From Bacteroidales bacterium (GTDB lineage Bacteria; Bacteroidota; Bacteroidia; Bacteroidales; F082), in contig JAFZXR010000006.1 of the NCBI GenBank assembly GCA_017616675.1, positions 1 to 19,825 of the forward strand: a stretch of 19,825 bases of DNA, in the 5' to 3' direction. Below, piece by piece: positions 5,291 through 13,979 of this stretch. A program made the position numbers and the translations under genes. The notes beneath the pieces are model-generated. The model ran no database searches. It worked only from the letters and a program-made list of their open reading frames with translations, and had not been told where the DNA came from. Within the stretch, counting starts at the first letter, position 1. The number at the start of each line of letters is the position of its first letter.

Positions 5291-7270
5291 TTATTTCGTG
5301 ATAACAATTCCGAGGTCGTGGTTGATGCGGGTGCGGATATCGTCGAGGTGTTTCTTCTGTTGAAGTAGGGCGAGTTGCTCGTCGGGGTCGGTGCACGACT
5401 GCAGTTCCTTGACGATGGCGGTGCGGCGGTCTTCGATGACCATATCTTTGAAGCGTAGAATCGAGGAGAGGACGGTCTTTTTGAGGACGTCGTCTTCGGT
5501 GCGGACCACTATGCGGTGACGTTGCCAGTCGTCGAGCTTATACTGGGTGCTCAGCAGGTTGGCGGCGAGCACGGCCACGTCTTCGTCTTCACTTGAGATG
5601 AAATCCTGTGCCGTTGGGATTTGATTGATGTCGAGGCCACGGTCGAAGGCGTCGAAAATCTTCTTGTGAGTAGGATCGCGGAAGAGCAGGCCGTCGTTTT
5701 TGAGGTCGTCGACGATGAGCGAGGCGATGGTGGTAGTGTAAACGACATCTTGATCGTTCTCGTCTTTACCTTCAATATCAATGGTTTCGTTGCCGTGTGC
5801 GAGGAGAAGTTTCACTAATTCCTGTTCCTGGAAGAAGCCGACAGGTGTGGTGTCTTTCGGCTCGACTTGTTGTTGATTTTGAGATGAATAAGTCTGATAG
5901 GTCTGATAGGACTCATAGGTCAGATAGGACTGATCTTTAGAAGGATCTAAGCCCAGTTGCTTGCGATACTTTGCGCGTAGGATTTTGTTTACCTCGTTGG
6001 TGAGTGTCTGCTCGGGCATCTCGAGGGTGCGGCTGCATTCCTTAATATATGTGGCCCTATAGATCGGGTCGGGGATGACGGCGATGGTCTCGACGATGTC
6101 TTTGATGACTGTGGCGCGTTTGATAGGGTCGTTTTTCGCGTCCTTAAGAAGGAGGTTGGTCTTGAATCCGATGAAGTCGCGCGCATTGTCTTCGAGATAT
6201 TTGGTGACAACCTCGATAGGGTTGTTCTGCACGAAGCTGTCGGGGTCGTCTTCGGGCGGCAGCACCACGATGCGCACGTTCATGCCTTCTTCGAGAATCA
6301 TGTTGGTGCCGCGCAGGGCAGCGTGTATGCCGGCAGCGTCGCCGTCGTAGAGCATGGTGACGTTTTTCGTGTAGCGGCTGATCATGCGGATTTGCTCGGT
6401 TGTCAAGGAGGTGCCGGAGCTTGCCACCACGTTTTCGATGCCTGCCTGATGCATTGAGAGCACGTCGGCGTAGCCTTCGACGAGGATGCAGTTGTCGAGG
6501 CGCGATATCTCGTTACGGGCGAAGAATATACCGTAGAGAGTCTGACTCTTGTTGTAAATCTCCGATTCGGGCGAGTTGACGTATTTTGCCTTTGTCTTCT
6601 CGGAGGTGAGGATACGTCCGCCGAAGCCGATGACTTTTCCCGTGAGGTTATGGATGGGGAAGATGACACGGCCTTGGTAGCGGTCGTAGAGACGGTTTTC
6701 GTAGCTTCCGGTGAGGCCGACTTTTATCAAGAGATCTTTGTCGTAGCCATGCTGCATTGCATATTCCGTGAAGGCCGAGCCGCTGTTGGGGCAGTAGCCG
6801 AGCTGGAATTTGTTGATGATGGCATCGCGGAAGCCGCGTTCGTGGAAGTAGGCGAGGCCGACCGACTGACCTTCGTCGGAGGTCATCATGGTGTTGGAGA
6901 AGTATTCTTGCGCGAAGCTGTTGATGTTGAACATGCGTTCGCGTTCGTTCTGCGCAGCAAGTTCTTCGGGTGTCTGCTCGCGTTCCTCGATTTTGATACC
7001 ATATTTCTTGGCGAGATAGCGGAGCGCCTCTTGGAACGAGTAATGCTCGTGTTCCATGATGAATCGCACCGAGTCGCCGGCTTTGCCGCAGCCGAAGCAT
7101 TTGAAGATGTTTCGGGCGGGGTTGACGTTGAACGACGGCGTCTTCTCCTTGTGGAACGGGCACACTCCGATGAGGTTGGAGCCGCGTTTGCGCAGCGTCA
7201 CGAATTCGCTCACCACGTCTTCGATGCGTGCCGTCTCGATGATCTGATTTATGGTCTCGCGTGGAATCAT
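5291..7270 (-). CDS. dnaG: DNA primase DnaG
   Basis: Synthesises the RNA primers for Okazaki fragments and interacts with the DnaB helicase. The 659-residue protein has an N-terminal CHC2 zinc-binding domain (C37, H40, C58, C61). The TOPRIM catalytic core has E265 in LVEGYAD and D309/D311 in YDGDAAG, the same numbering as the E. coli catalytic residues. A C-terminal helicase-binding region follows. Between them, residues about 447-461 form five Tyr-ending tripeptides (xSY/xTY) encoded by a 9-bp repeat. The ATG at 7270 overlaps the upstream stop as ATGA, which indicates translational coupling to the carrier gene. A terminator lies at 5076-5108. Confidence 0.98.
   Translation of the reverse strand: MIPRETINQIIETARIEDVVSEFVTLRKRGSNLIGVCPFHKEKTPSFNVNPARNIFKCFGCGKAGDSVRFIMEHEHYSFQEALRYLAKKYGIKIEEREQTPEELAAQNERERMFNINSFAQEYFSNTMMTSDEGQSVGLAYFHERGFRDAIINKFQLGYCPNSGSAFTEYAMQHGYDKDLLIKVGLTGSYENRLYDRYQGRVIFPIHNLTGKVIGFGGRILTSEKTKAKYVNSPESEIYNKSQTLYGIFFARNEISRLDNCILVEGYADVLSMHQAGIENVVASSGTSLTTEQIRMISRYTKNVTMLYDGDAAGIHAALRGTNMILEEGMNVRIVVLPPEDDPDSFVQNNPIEVVTKYLEDNARDFIGFKTNLLLKDAKNDPIKRATVIKDIVETIAVIPDPIYRATYIKECSRTLEMPEQTLTNEVNKILRAKYRKQLGLDPSKDQSYLTYESYQTYQTYSSQNQQQVEPKDTTPVGFFQEQELVKLLLAHGNETIDIEGKDENDQDVVYTTTIASLIVDDLKNDGLLFRDPTHKKIFDAFDRGLDINQIPTAQDFISSEDEDVAVLAANLLSTQYKLDDWQRHRIVVRTEDDVLKKTVLSSILRFKDMVIEDRRTAIVKELQSCTDPDEQLALLQQKKHLDDIRTRINHDLGIVITK
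5888..5932 (-). repeat. 9-bp in-frame tandem repeat in the dnaG linker
   Basis: Five 9-bp units on the minus strand of the form nnGwCCTAT (CAGTCCTAT, CTGACCTAT, GAGTCCTAT, CAGACCTAT, and CAGACTTAT). Each unit encodes a tripeptide ending in Tyr. The array lies between the TOPRIM core and the helicase-binding domain, where length change is tolerated. Confidence 0.75.
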
Positions 7271-8634
7271 ATTGCCCAGATTAGAAGTCCGCCGATGATT
7301 ATTATTCCTGAAACGACAAGGTCGATGAGGCAGAAGCCCATGATATCCTTGGCGTTAAGCTTTGCTATCGCGAGAGCCGGGAGTGCCCAGAAAGGCTGGA
7401 TGAGGTTAGTCCAAGCGTCGCCCCATGCTATCGCCATTCCTGTGAGGCCGTGGTCGACGTTGAGCGCCTCGCCGGCAGCGAACATGATAGGAGCCTGAAT
7501 GGCCCAGTGACCGCCGCCTGATGGCACGAACATATTCAAAATGGCCGCACAAAGGAATGTATATAATGGATAAGTCGTTGACGTTGAGATGTTTATGAAT
7601 GCCTGACTCACCACGGTGCCGAGACAGATGCCCGACTCGCCCACTCCGGTGATGATGCCCATGATGCCTGCGTAGAACGGGAACTGCAGGAGGATGCCGG
7701 CCGCGCCGGAGACAGACTTGGCGAAGGCGCGGACATATGCGATTGGTGTCTTATGCAGGACTATTCCGAGGAAAAGGAACAGCAATATCACCGAGCCGAG
7801 GTCGAAGGATTTGTGCTTGAAAAACAGGCTGATTATCAAGAATGATAGGCCTAATAGGGCCAATAAGGCGGATAAAAGGCGGCTGTTTTCCAATTTCATT
7901 GCGGGCGTTGTTGCGGACGAATGATGATTTGCCCCTACAGAATCATCGTCGTTAAGGACGGCAGGGTCGATAACAACAACATTATCGCCTTTCGGGTGCA
8001 TAGCGGAATTTATTGCCACCAGGGCGATTGTAACCAACATCACCATGACGACGTTATGCCAGTCGAGGATTGTGTTTCCGATAGGAATCACTGATGTTAT
8101 CACACCGTTGGTGTCTTTCACGAGTTCGTCGACGTCGGAGGCCATTTTTAGAGGGATGGAACCTGAGATGCCGGCGTGCCACACCACGAATCCGCTATAG
8201 GCCGAGGCGATGAGCAGTCGGTAGTCGACGCCTTTGAGCTTTTTGGCTATCTCTTTGGCGAAGATGGCGCCCACGATGAGACCGAAGCCCCAGTTGAGCC
8301 AGCATGCCACGGCGGAGATGCCTGTGACGAGAGCTATAGCGCCTGCTGGTGTTTTCGGCAGTGACGCGAGTTTGTTGATGCCTTTTTTGATAGTAGGAGC
8401 CGCTGCCAGCGTGGCGCCTGTCACGAGGACGAGGGCCATCTGCATGGAGAAGCCAAGGAGGTTCCACACGCCGCCGCCCCAGTTGCTTACCACTTCGGTG
8501 ATGCTCTGGTGACAGACGGGGATGGCTACAGCGATGGCGACGAAGGTGAGGATTATTGCAAAAATGAACGGTTCAGGCAGATATTTCTGCATGAAACCAA
8601 CACAACCATTTATTATTTTATGGAAGAATTTCAT
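7267..8634 (-). CDS. AtoE-like short-chain fatty acid transporter
   Basis: Integral membrane carrier of the AtoE/TIGR00366 family, associated with uptake of acetoacetate, butyrate or similar short-chain acids. The 455-residue protein has about ten or more hydrophobic segments. Family-like motifs include KYLPEPFIFAIILT (17-30), NWGFGLIVGAIFAKEIAK (114-131), WHAGISGSIPLKMA (152-165) and FVPSGGGHWAIQAPI (369-383). A hydrophilic loop at about 211-250 is partly encoded by repeat-like DNA (see findings). Start and stop both overlap neighbours as ATGA, placing it in an operon between the secreted nuclease-like gene and dnaG. The actual substrate is inferred from family only. Confidence 0.9.
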   Translation of the reverse strand: MKFFHKIINGCVGFMQKYLPEPFIFAIILTFVAIAVAIPVCHQSITEVVSNWGGGVWNLLGFSMQMALVLVTGATLAAAPTIKKGINKLASLPKTPAGAIALVTGISAVACWLNWGFGLIVGAIFAKEIAKKLKGVDYRLLIASAYSGFVVWHAGISGSIPLKMASDVDELVKDTNGVITSVIPIGNTILDWHNVVMVMLVTIALVAINSAMHPKGDNVVVIDPAVLNDDDSVGANHHSSATTPAMKLENSRLLSALLALLGLSFLIISLFFKHKSFDLGSVILLFLFLGIVLHKTPIAYVRAFAKSVSGAAGILLQFPFYAGIMGIITGVGESGICLGTVVSQAFINISTSTTYPLYTFLCAAILNMFVPSGGGHWAIQAPIMFAAGEALNVDHGLTGMAIAWGDAWTNLIQPFWALPALAIAKLNAKDIMGFCLIDLVVSGIIIIGGLLIWAI

Positions 8635-9923
8635 TCTACAATAACCTTACTTGTATTCGTCAGTCCGTCGGCGTTTGTTATCTTCAGGAAATAAAGGCCT
8701 TTCGGGAGATTATCGACTGGCACGACATGCTCGCTTAAGCAGTCGTCGACGAAGATTTCGCTCGAGCAGACCATTTGTCCTAAAGTATTGAATAACAATA
8801 TGTTAGCTTTTCCAATTATATCTTGATAAAATCTTATGCTGATGTTTTCGGATGCCGGATTCGGAAACACATCGAAGCACAGCACGTTTTCGGGGTATTC
8901 GTCGACGCCGATGTTATACTGGACAAGGAGTTCCATCGTCACCGGGATATGGTCGGAGTTGGTGAACAGAGCGTCGGCCACTGCCTGTGACACGGCTGTG
9001 TTGGTAGGGTCGTTGATGCTTTTGTTGAAACGTCGTCCGTCGTTGCCGAGGGCGTTATAGCTTCCGCCGATGTAACGCACGCCTTCGCGGCCGCCGTAGA
9101 TGTTTTCCGACATCAGGATGAAGTCGAAGCGGTCGTCCATGCCGCCTGACGAATGGCAGTCGTCGTCTTCGTATTTATGTGTAGACTGGGTGTGATATGA
9201 GGAATATGTGCCGTTGTTATTCCAGGCGCCCACGCCGTAAGGGTAGAGCGGGTCGATGAAATATGCGTCGGGGTATGCGCTCTGGTTTGTGAATGCCTGA
9301 TAAGCGCCTTCGGTGTTGGTGTAGAGGTTGAAGTCGCCCATGATGAGCACGTTTTTATCGCGGTAGTTGTTCTCGAGATACGTCATGGTTTGTTCGGCCA
9401 TCACCTTGCGTTTGTTGACGTTGTCGGTGCCTGTTCCCGCCTTGAGGTGCGCGATGACGCAGGTCAAAGTCATCTTGTTAGAATCGTCGTTTTTGAACTT
9501 GAAGTCGTAGACGTCGATGTCGCGGGTGGTGCTTTGTGCGACGTGTTGTCCCACGAGCGTCAGCTTTGTCGAGTTATAGAAGATGCAGTTGGTGAGTGTG
9601 GATGAGCCTGTGGTGTTGGCTCCACCTCTTGCCATCCAGAAGTTAGCGCCGTTGACATTCAACACGTTGTTGAGGAAGGTGGTGGGCAGCGTAGTGCTTT
9701 TTCCCATCTCGCACACCGTGAAAATGTCGGGATAATAGGCCGTCAGGATGGTGCGGATGGCGGCGTTTTTATCGTCGATGTTATTGTTGCTTTGGGTGCA
9801 GAACGATGTATTTTGTCCGTAGTACATCAGGTTATACTGCATCACTCTCAGCGTGTCGTTTTGAGCGAGAGCTGAAGAGAAAAACCCTAACAGGATCAAT
9901 ATGATAAGAATATTTTTTCTCAT
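8631..9923 (-). CDS. Secreted endonuclease/exonuclease/phosphatase-family protein with T9SS sorting domain
   Basis: A 430-residue protein with a signal peptide (MRKNILIILILLGFFSSALA, cleavage near A20/Q21). The metal-dependent EEP fold shows N31 in MQYNLM, E72, H159 in IAHLKAG, D197/N199 in GDFN, DRFDFIL (264-270) and S323-D324-H325, the full set expected for a Mg-dependent phosphodiesterase. A T9SS type A sorting domain closes it (FPNPASENISI, GLYFLKI). It is likely a secreted nuclease or phosphodiesterase; the substrate could be DNA, RNA or another phosphoester. The ATG is 12 nt after the pseudouridine synthase stop, and its TGA overlaps the next ATG. Confidence 0.92.
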   Translation of the reverse strand: MRKNILIILILLGFFSSALAQNDTLRVMQYNLMYYGQNTSFCTQSNNNIDDKNAAIRTILTAYYPDIFTVCEMGKSTTLPTTFLNNVLNVNGANFWMARGGANTTGSSTLTNCIFYNSTKLTLVGQHVAQSTTRDIDVYDFKFKNDDSNKMTLTCVIAHLKAGTGTDNVNKRKVMAEQTMTYLENNYRDKNVLIMGDFNLYTNTEGAYQAFTNQSAYPDAYFIDPLYPYGVGAWNNNGTYSSYHTQSTHKYEDDDCHSSGGMDDRFDFILMSENIYGGREGVRYIGGSYNALGNDGRRFNKSINDPTNTAVSQAVADALFTNSDHIPVTMELLVQYNIGVDEYPENVLCFDVFPNPASENISIRFYQDIIGKANILLFNTLGQMVCSSEIFVDDCLSEHVVPVDNLPKGLYFLKITNADGLTNTSKVIVE

Positions 9924-9935
9924 GGCCCCTACAAA

Positions 9936-11120
9936 TTATTGGATTCGTTTGAGCATTGCTATTTCTGCGCTGGTGAGGAAGCGCCAGTGTCCGCGCGGCA
10001 GGTTTTGTTTGGTGAGTCCTGCGAGCATCACGCGGTCGAGTTTTATCACTTCGTAGCCGAGGCTTTCGAAGATTCGGCGGACGATATGGTTACGCCCTGA
10101 GTGTATCTCGACGCCGACTTCGCGCATGGTAGGGTCGTCGGTGACGTAGTCGATTTTGTCGACGGTGATGGGGCCGTCTTCGAGCATGAGACCTTTCTCG
10201 ATTTGCGCGAAGTCGGCGGCTGTCAGAGGCTTGTTGAGCGTGACGTGGTACAGTTTCTTCACCTCGTGGCTTGGGTGAGTGAGTGTCTTGGCCAGTTCGC
10301 CGTCGTTGGTGAGCAGCAGCAGACCGATGGTGTTACGGTCGAGGCGGCCGACGGGGTAGATACGTTCCTGGCATGCGCCTTCGACGAGGTCCATCACGGT
10401 GTGGCGCTCGTAAGGGTCGTCGCTGGTGGTGATGACGCCTTTAGGCTTATTTAACAAGACATAACGAAGTTTTTCACGGTTGAGCGTCTGTCCGCCGTAC
10501 ACGACTTTGTCGGTGGTCTTCACCTTGGTGCCGAGTTCGGTCACCACTTCGCCGTTGACTGTCACAGCGCCGGCGAGGATGAGGTCGTCGGCTTCGCGGC
10601 GTGAGCATATGCCTGAGTCGGCGAGGTATTTGTTGAGACGGATCTCACCAGTGGCGCGTGGACGGTCGAACTCAGGGTCTTTCTCGCGGCGATAACCCCG
10701 GCGGCCGCCTCTTGGACGTTCGTCGTCACGGTCGAAACGTTTTCCGAAAGGCTTTCTTACACCGCGTTCTTCACGTTCTTCGCGGTTGAAACTTCTGCGA
10801 CCGAATGGCTTCTTTTCGTCTCTTTCTTCATCATTTCTTCTTGAAAAACCGCGTCTTGCAGGCTTTTCATCGTCAAATTTTCTGCCGAAAGGCTTACGGT
10901 CGTCACGACCGAAACTTCTTCTCTCGCCTCTCTCGTCATCACGACGACCGAAGCTTCTCTTTTCGCCGAAAGGTTTTCTTTCGTGGCGTTCTTCATCGCC
11001 CTCACGGCGAGCTTTTTCTTTTGCAAACTGCTCCAATCTCTCGTCACTGAATCGTCTTATTTCGGCAGTTTTTCTTCTGGCAACATGCTGACGTTTGCCG
11101 TTTCTTTCTTCGTTATTCAT
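9936..11120 (-). CDS. Pseudouridine synthase of the RsuA/RluB family with long basic N-terminal extension
   Basis: Isomerises a specific uridine in rRNA. The 394-residue protein has an S4 RNA-binding domain from about 159 (EIRLNKYLADSG, CSRREAD) and the catalytic block GRLDRNTIGLLLLTNDGEL with D261. Residues 1-155 are a low-complexity Arg/Lys/Glu/Asp tract with repeated KPFG and RSFG words, probably disordered and RNA-binding. The core resembles RluB (23S rRNA) or RsuA (16S rRNA); the target cannot be fixed from sequence. It is the first gene of the minus-strand operon and has its own promoter at 11156-11182. Confidence 0.93.
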   Translation of the reverse strand: MNNEERNGKRQHVARRKTAEIRRFSDERLEQFAKEKARREGDEERHERKPFGEKRSFGRRDDERGERRSFGRDDRKPFGRKFDDEKPARRGFSRRNDEERDEKKPFGRRSFNREEREERGVRKPFGKRFDRDDERPRGGRRGYRREKDPEFDRPRATGEIRLNKYLADSGICSRREADDLILAGAVTVNGEVVTELGTKVKTTDKVVYGGQTLNREKLRYVLLNKPKGVITTSDDPYERHTVMDLVEGACQERIYPVGRLDRNTIGLLLLTNDGELAKTLTHPSHEVKKLYHVTLNKPLTAADFAQIEKGLMLEDGPITVDKIDYVTDDPTMREVGVEIHSGRNHIVRRIFESLGYEVIKLDRVMLAGLTKQNLPRGHWRFLTSAEIAMLKRIQ

Positions 11121-11155
11121 CTTTAGTAATAATTATAAAAAATTTTTACGGGCTG

Positions 11156-11182
11156 CAAAATTACGAAAAAATCCGGCACCAA
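11156..11182 (-). promoter_or_regulatory. Promoter of the pseudouridine synthase-dnaG operon
   Basis: TAATTTTG on the minus strand (plus 11163-11156) fits the -7 consensus, with a TTG (plus 11182-11180) 16 nt upstream. It lies 35 nt before the ATG at 11120. It is divergent from the protease promoter. Confidence 0.6.
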
Positions 11183-11223
11183 GGGTTAAAAAATTAACAA
11201 GTTATCAACAATGACTCAAAAAT

Positions 11224-11254
11224 TTTGTTATTTCAAAAATTATTCGTATCTTTG
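11224..11254 (+). promoter_or_regulatory. Bacteroidota-type promoter for the S8 protease
   Basis: TTTG at 11224-11227 and TATCTTTG at 11247-11254, separated by 19 nt, both match the consensus fully. The start codons at 11266 or 11278 lie 11 or 23 nt beyond. Confidence 0.83.
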
Positions 11255-11265
11255 CAAGATTAATA

Positions 11266-12915
11266 ATGAATATCGCTATGAAAAAATTATCATTCATTCT
11301 TATTTTGTTAGTTACGGCTGTGGTTGCGCAGGCGCAGATTGCCACAAATATTTACTGGGTGCAGTTCACCGACAAGGCCGATTCGCCTTATTCCATTGAT
11401 AATCCAGAAGAGTTTTTAAGTCAGAGGTCATTGGATCGTCGTGCGCGTTTGAATATCGCTCTCGACGAGTATGACATCCCGGTGAATCCTCAGTATCTGG
11501 AGGCTGTCGAGGCATGTGGCGCCCAGCTTCTGAATCCTTCAAAATGGTTGAACGGCGTGTCGGTTTACACTGACAGTCAGGCTGTGGTCGATGCCATCAA
11601 TGCGTTGGAGTTTGTCGAGGTGGTGCGCAACTGTCCGAATTATCCTGAAGCCCAGCGTGACAAGGACATCTGGCTTGCCAACGAGATGAAAGAAACAGCA
11701 AAATCGGATGTTTCGAGAGGTTATTACGGTGGAGCTGAGACGCAGGTTACGCAATTGAGAATCAATGAGTTGCACAATATGGGTTATGATGGAACTGGTG
11801 TTCACATCGCGGTGTTGGATGGTGGTTTCAGAGGAGCCGACGAGCATCCGGCATTCGACAATATGCGTGATGAAGGCCGTTTGCTTGGTGTCCGCGACTT
11901 TGTTATCAGTTCGACAACGGTTTATTCCCAAAGTTCGCATGGCACTTCGTGTTTGAGCACTATGGGTGCTTATGTCCCGAACACTATGGTTGGAACAGCT
12001 CCAAAGGCATCGTATTATCTGTTCCATACCGAGGATGGCGAGAGCGAGAATATCGTTGAGGAATACAACTGGGTGTCGGGCGCTGAACTTGCCGATTCGC
12101 TTGGCGTTGACGTATGTTCGACATCATTGGGATATATCGATTTTGACATGCCTCAGTGGGATCATCCGATTCAACATTTCGATGGCCATACCGCTCCTAT
12201 GACTATCGGTGCTGAGATTGCTGCGAGCAGAGGTATGATTTGCACTAATTCGGCAGGAAACGAATACGATGGATATTGCACTTTAGGCATCCCTGCTGAT
12301 GCTGAACATATCATCACTGTGGGGGCAGTCGATGACCAAGGCAACCGTGCGGATTTCAGTTCGGTTGGCCCTACCTATGACGGACGTATCAAGCCGGATG
12401 TGATGGCTATGGGCGAAGGCACTTATGTGGCGGGAAATCCGACAGGTTACTATCAGTATTACAACGGTAACGGCACGTCGTTCTCGAATCCTGTGTTGGC
12501 AGGTGCTGTGGCATGTCTGCGTCAGGCCAAGCCGAACGCTTCGGTGCAGGAGATCTGCGACGCGGTGAGAGCAGCCGGCGACCATGCCAACAACCCCGAC
12601 AACTACTATGGCTACGGTATTCCTAATTTCGTCGAGGCATTGGAAATTCTTAATGTTGAAGAGGTTCTGATGGGAGAGAATGAGATTTTGAGCGTGTTCC
12701 CGAATCCGAGTAGAGGTAAAGTTAATGTGACATTAAAAGATGGTTATGATATGGCCAATATGACGGTGTACGACAATATAGGTCGTATAATCATTAACAC
12801 CGTCAATACTAATGAGTTAGAAGCTGCTTTGAACGATTTGAGTTCAGGAGTTTACACTGTGAATGTGGTTTCGGAAAATGGCAGCCAGACGCTTAAAGTC
12901 GTTTTGACGAAGTAA
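11266..12915 (+). CDS. Secreted subtilisin-like serine protease (S8) with T9SS sorting domain
   Basis: Secreted endopeptidase. Numbered from 11266, the signal peptide starts at M5 (MKKLSFILILLVTAVVAQAQ), so the second ATG at 11278 is an equally good start and leaves a longer leader. The propeptide-like region runs to about 150. The catalytic triad is D185 (AVLDGGF), H225 (SSHGTSC) and S405 (NGTSFSNP), with oxyanion N332 (SAGNEYDG). The C-terminal 80 residues form a T9SS type A domain (FPNPSRGKVNV, GVYTVNV, LKVVLTK). A length of 549 residues suits the Bacteroidota secreted S8 group. It has its own promoter; no clear terminator follows. Confidence 0.94.
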   Translation: MNIAMKKLSFILILLVTAVVAQAQIATNIYWVQFTDKADSPYSIDNPEEFLSQRSLDRRARLNIALDEYDIPVNPQYLEAVEACGAQLLNPSKWLNGVSVYTDSQAVVDAINALEFVEVVRNCPNYPEAQRDKDIWLANEMKETAKSDVSRGYYGGAETQVTQLRINELHNMGYDGTGVHIAVLDGGFRGADEHPAFDNMRDEGRLLGVRDFVISSTTVYSQSSHGTSCLSTMGAYVPNTMVGTAPKASYYLFHTEDGESENIVEEYNWVSGAELADSLGVDVCSTSLGYIDFDMPQWDHPIQHFDGHTAPMTIGAEIAASRGMICTNSAGNEYDGYCTLGIPADAEHIITVGAVDDQGNRADFSSVGPTYDGRIKPDVMAMGEGTYVAGNPTGYYQYYNGNGTSFSNPVLAGAVACLRQAKPNASVQEICDAVRAAGDHANNPDNYYGYGIPNFVEALEILNVEEVLMGENEILSVFPNPSRGKVNVTLKDGYDMANMTVYDNIGRIIINTVNTNELEAALNDLSSGVYTVNVVSENGSQTLKVVLTK

Positions 12916-12932
12916 AAATTTTTAAAAAAGAC

Positions 12933-12961
12933 TTGTTTTTGCTAAATAATTCATATCTTTG
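12933..12961 (+). promoter_or_regulatory. Bacteroidota-type promoter for the DHOD-like/oxygen-defence operon
   Basis: TATCTTTG at 12954-12961 matches the -7 consensus. TTG at 12933-12935 lies 18 nt upstream. The ATG at 12982 follows 20 nt later. I found no further TAnnTTTG before the downstream genes to 16708, so they may be read from here. Confidence 0.72.
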
Positions 12962-12981
12962 TAGATTGAAATTTTAAAATT

Positions 12982-13962
12982 ATGAATTTGACTACATCAT
13001 ATCTTGGATTGAAGCTGAAAAATCCTATCGTTGTTGGAAGTTCAACTTTTACGGGAACCGTTGACGGTATTGTAAAATGCGCTAAGGCAGGTGCCGGCGC
13101 GGTGGTGCTGAAGTCGCTCTTCGAGGAGCAGATTTTGTCGGATATCAAGAAAGAGGAAGGCTATACCGACATCTACACCCATAATGTCGATGCCGACCTT
13201 TATATGAAGACTTTCCTGCGCGGAAATGAGATTGCGATTTACACCAACCTCATCCGTGAGGCCAAAAAAGCCGTCGATATCCCGATTATTGCAAGCATCA
13301 ACTGTGCCGATAAAGGCGAGTGGATGAGCTTTGCAAAAGAGCTTCAGAATGCCGGTGCCGACGCGTTGGAGTTGAACATCGCAGTGTCGCCTTTCGATAA
13401 GGATGTGGCTTCGAAAGTTATTGAGGATGAAGTAGTTAACATCTTCAATGAGGTGAAAAAGACGGTCAGCATTCCTGTCTCGGTGAAGCTTGGCGACCAT
13501 TTCACAAATATCGGAAATCTGGCGTTCCGCCTAAGCATGGCAGGCGCGGCAGGCTTGGTGCTTTTCAACCGTTTCTACAACCCGACAATCGACATCGAGA
13601 ATATAAAAGTCGTCCCGGGATCGGCCCTTTCGGTGGAAGAAGAGAACGGTAACACCTTGAGATGGATATCGTTGCTCGCAGCTCAGGGTATCCCATGTTG
13701 CTTATCGGCTTCGACAGGTGTTCATTCGGCCGAAGACGTTGTGCGTCAGATACTTGCAGGCGCCAGCTCGGTACAGGTGTGCAGCGTTCTTTATAAGAAA
13801 GGCATCGATTTCGTTGCAAATATGCTCGAAGGTATGGAAAAATGGATGGCAAAGCATAACTTCAACAGCATCAGCGATTTTAAAGGCAAATGCAGCGCCT
13901 CGGCCGACGTGAAAGTGTTCGAGAGATTGCAGTATTTGAGAAGAAATAATGATTTAAATTAA
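12982..13962 (+). CDS. Dihydroorotate dehydrogenase-like flavoprotein
   Basis: A TIM-barrel FMN protein of the PyrD superfamily, 326 residues. Recognisable parts are KNPIVVGSSTFTG (13-25), AVVLKSL with the FMN-contact-type K44, IASINC (103-108), ELNIAVSP (130-137), VSVKLGDHF (167-174), and the C-terminal phosphate-binding STGVHSAED and AGASSVQVCSVLY. In true dihydroorotate dehydrogenases the block equivalent to 130-137 is ELNxSCPN-like and supplies the catalytic Cys or Ser. Here that Cys is absent, so the reaction may differ. No pyrK or other pyr gene is next to it. It lies 17 nt before a rubredoxin gene, hinting at electron transfer. Annotation beyond the superfamily is uncertain. Confidence 0.85.
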   Translation: MNLTTSYLGLKLKNPIVVGSSTFTGTVDGIVKCAKAGAGAVVLKSLFEEQILSDIKKEEGYTDIYTHNVDADLYMKTFLRGNEIAIYTNLIREAKKAVDIPIIASINCADKGEWMSFAKELQNAGADALELNIAVSPFDKDVASKVIEDEVVNIFNEVKKTVSIPVSVKLGDHFTNIGNLAFRLSMAGAAGLVLFNRFYNPTIDIENIKVVPGSALSVEEENGNTLRWISLLAAQGIPCCLSASTGVHSAEDVVRQILAGASSVQVCSVLYKKGIDFVANMLEGMEKWMAKHNFNSISDFKGKCSASADVKVFERLQYLRRNNDLN

Positions 13963-13979
13963 CATAAAAACTTATAGCT

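Noticed and set aside
6650..7498. 282-residue open frame on the plus strand
   Set aside because: It lies antisense to dnaG and the carrier gene, both with clear motifs; it has no recognisable domain and reflects codon bias of the opposite strand.
10786..11091. Open frames on both strands over the charged extension
   Set aside because: They are shadows of the repetitive Arg/Lys/Glu-rich N-terminus of the pseudouridine synthase.
11201..11211. TTATCAACA resembling a DnaA box
   Set aside because: A single imperfect match in AT-rich DNA between divergent genes; no cluster or other origin features.
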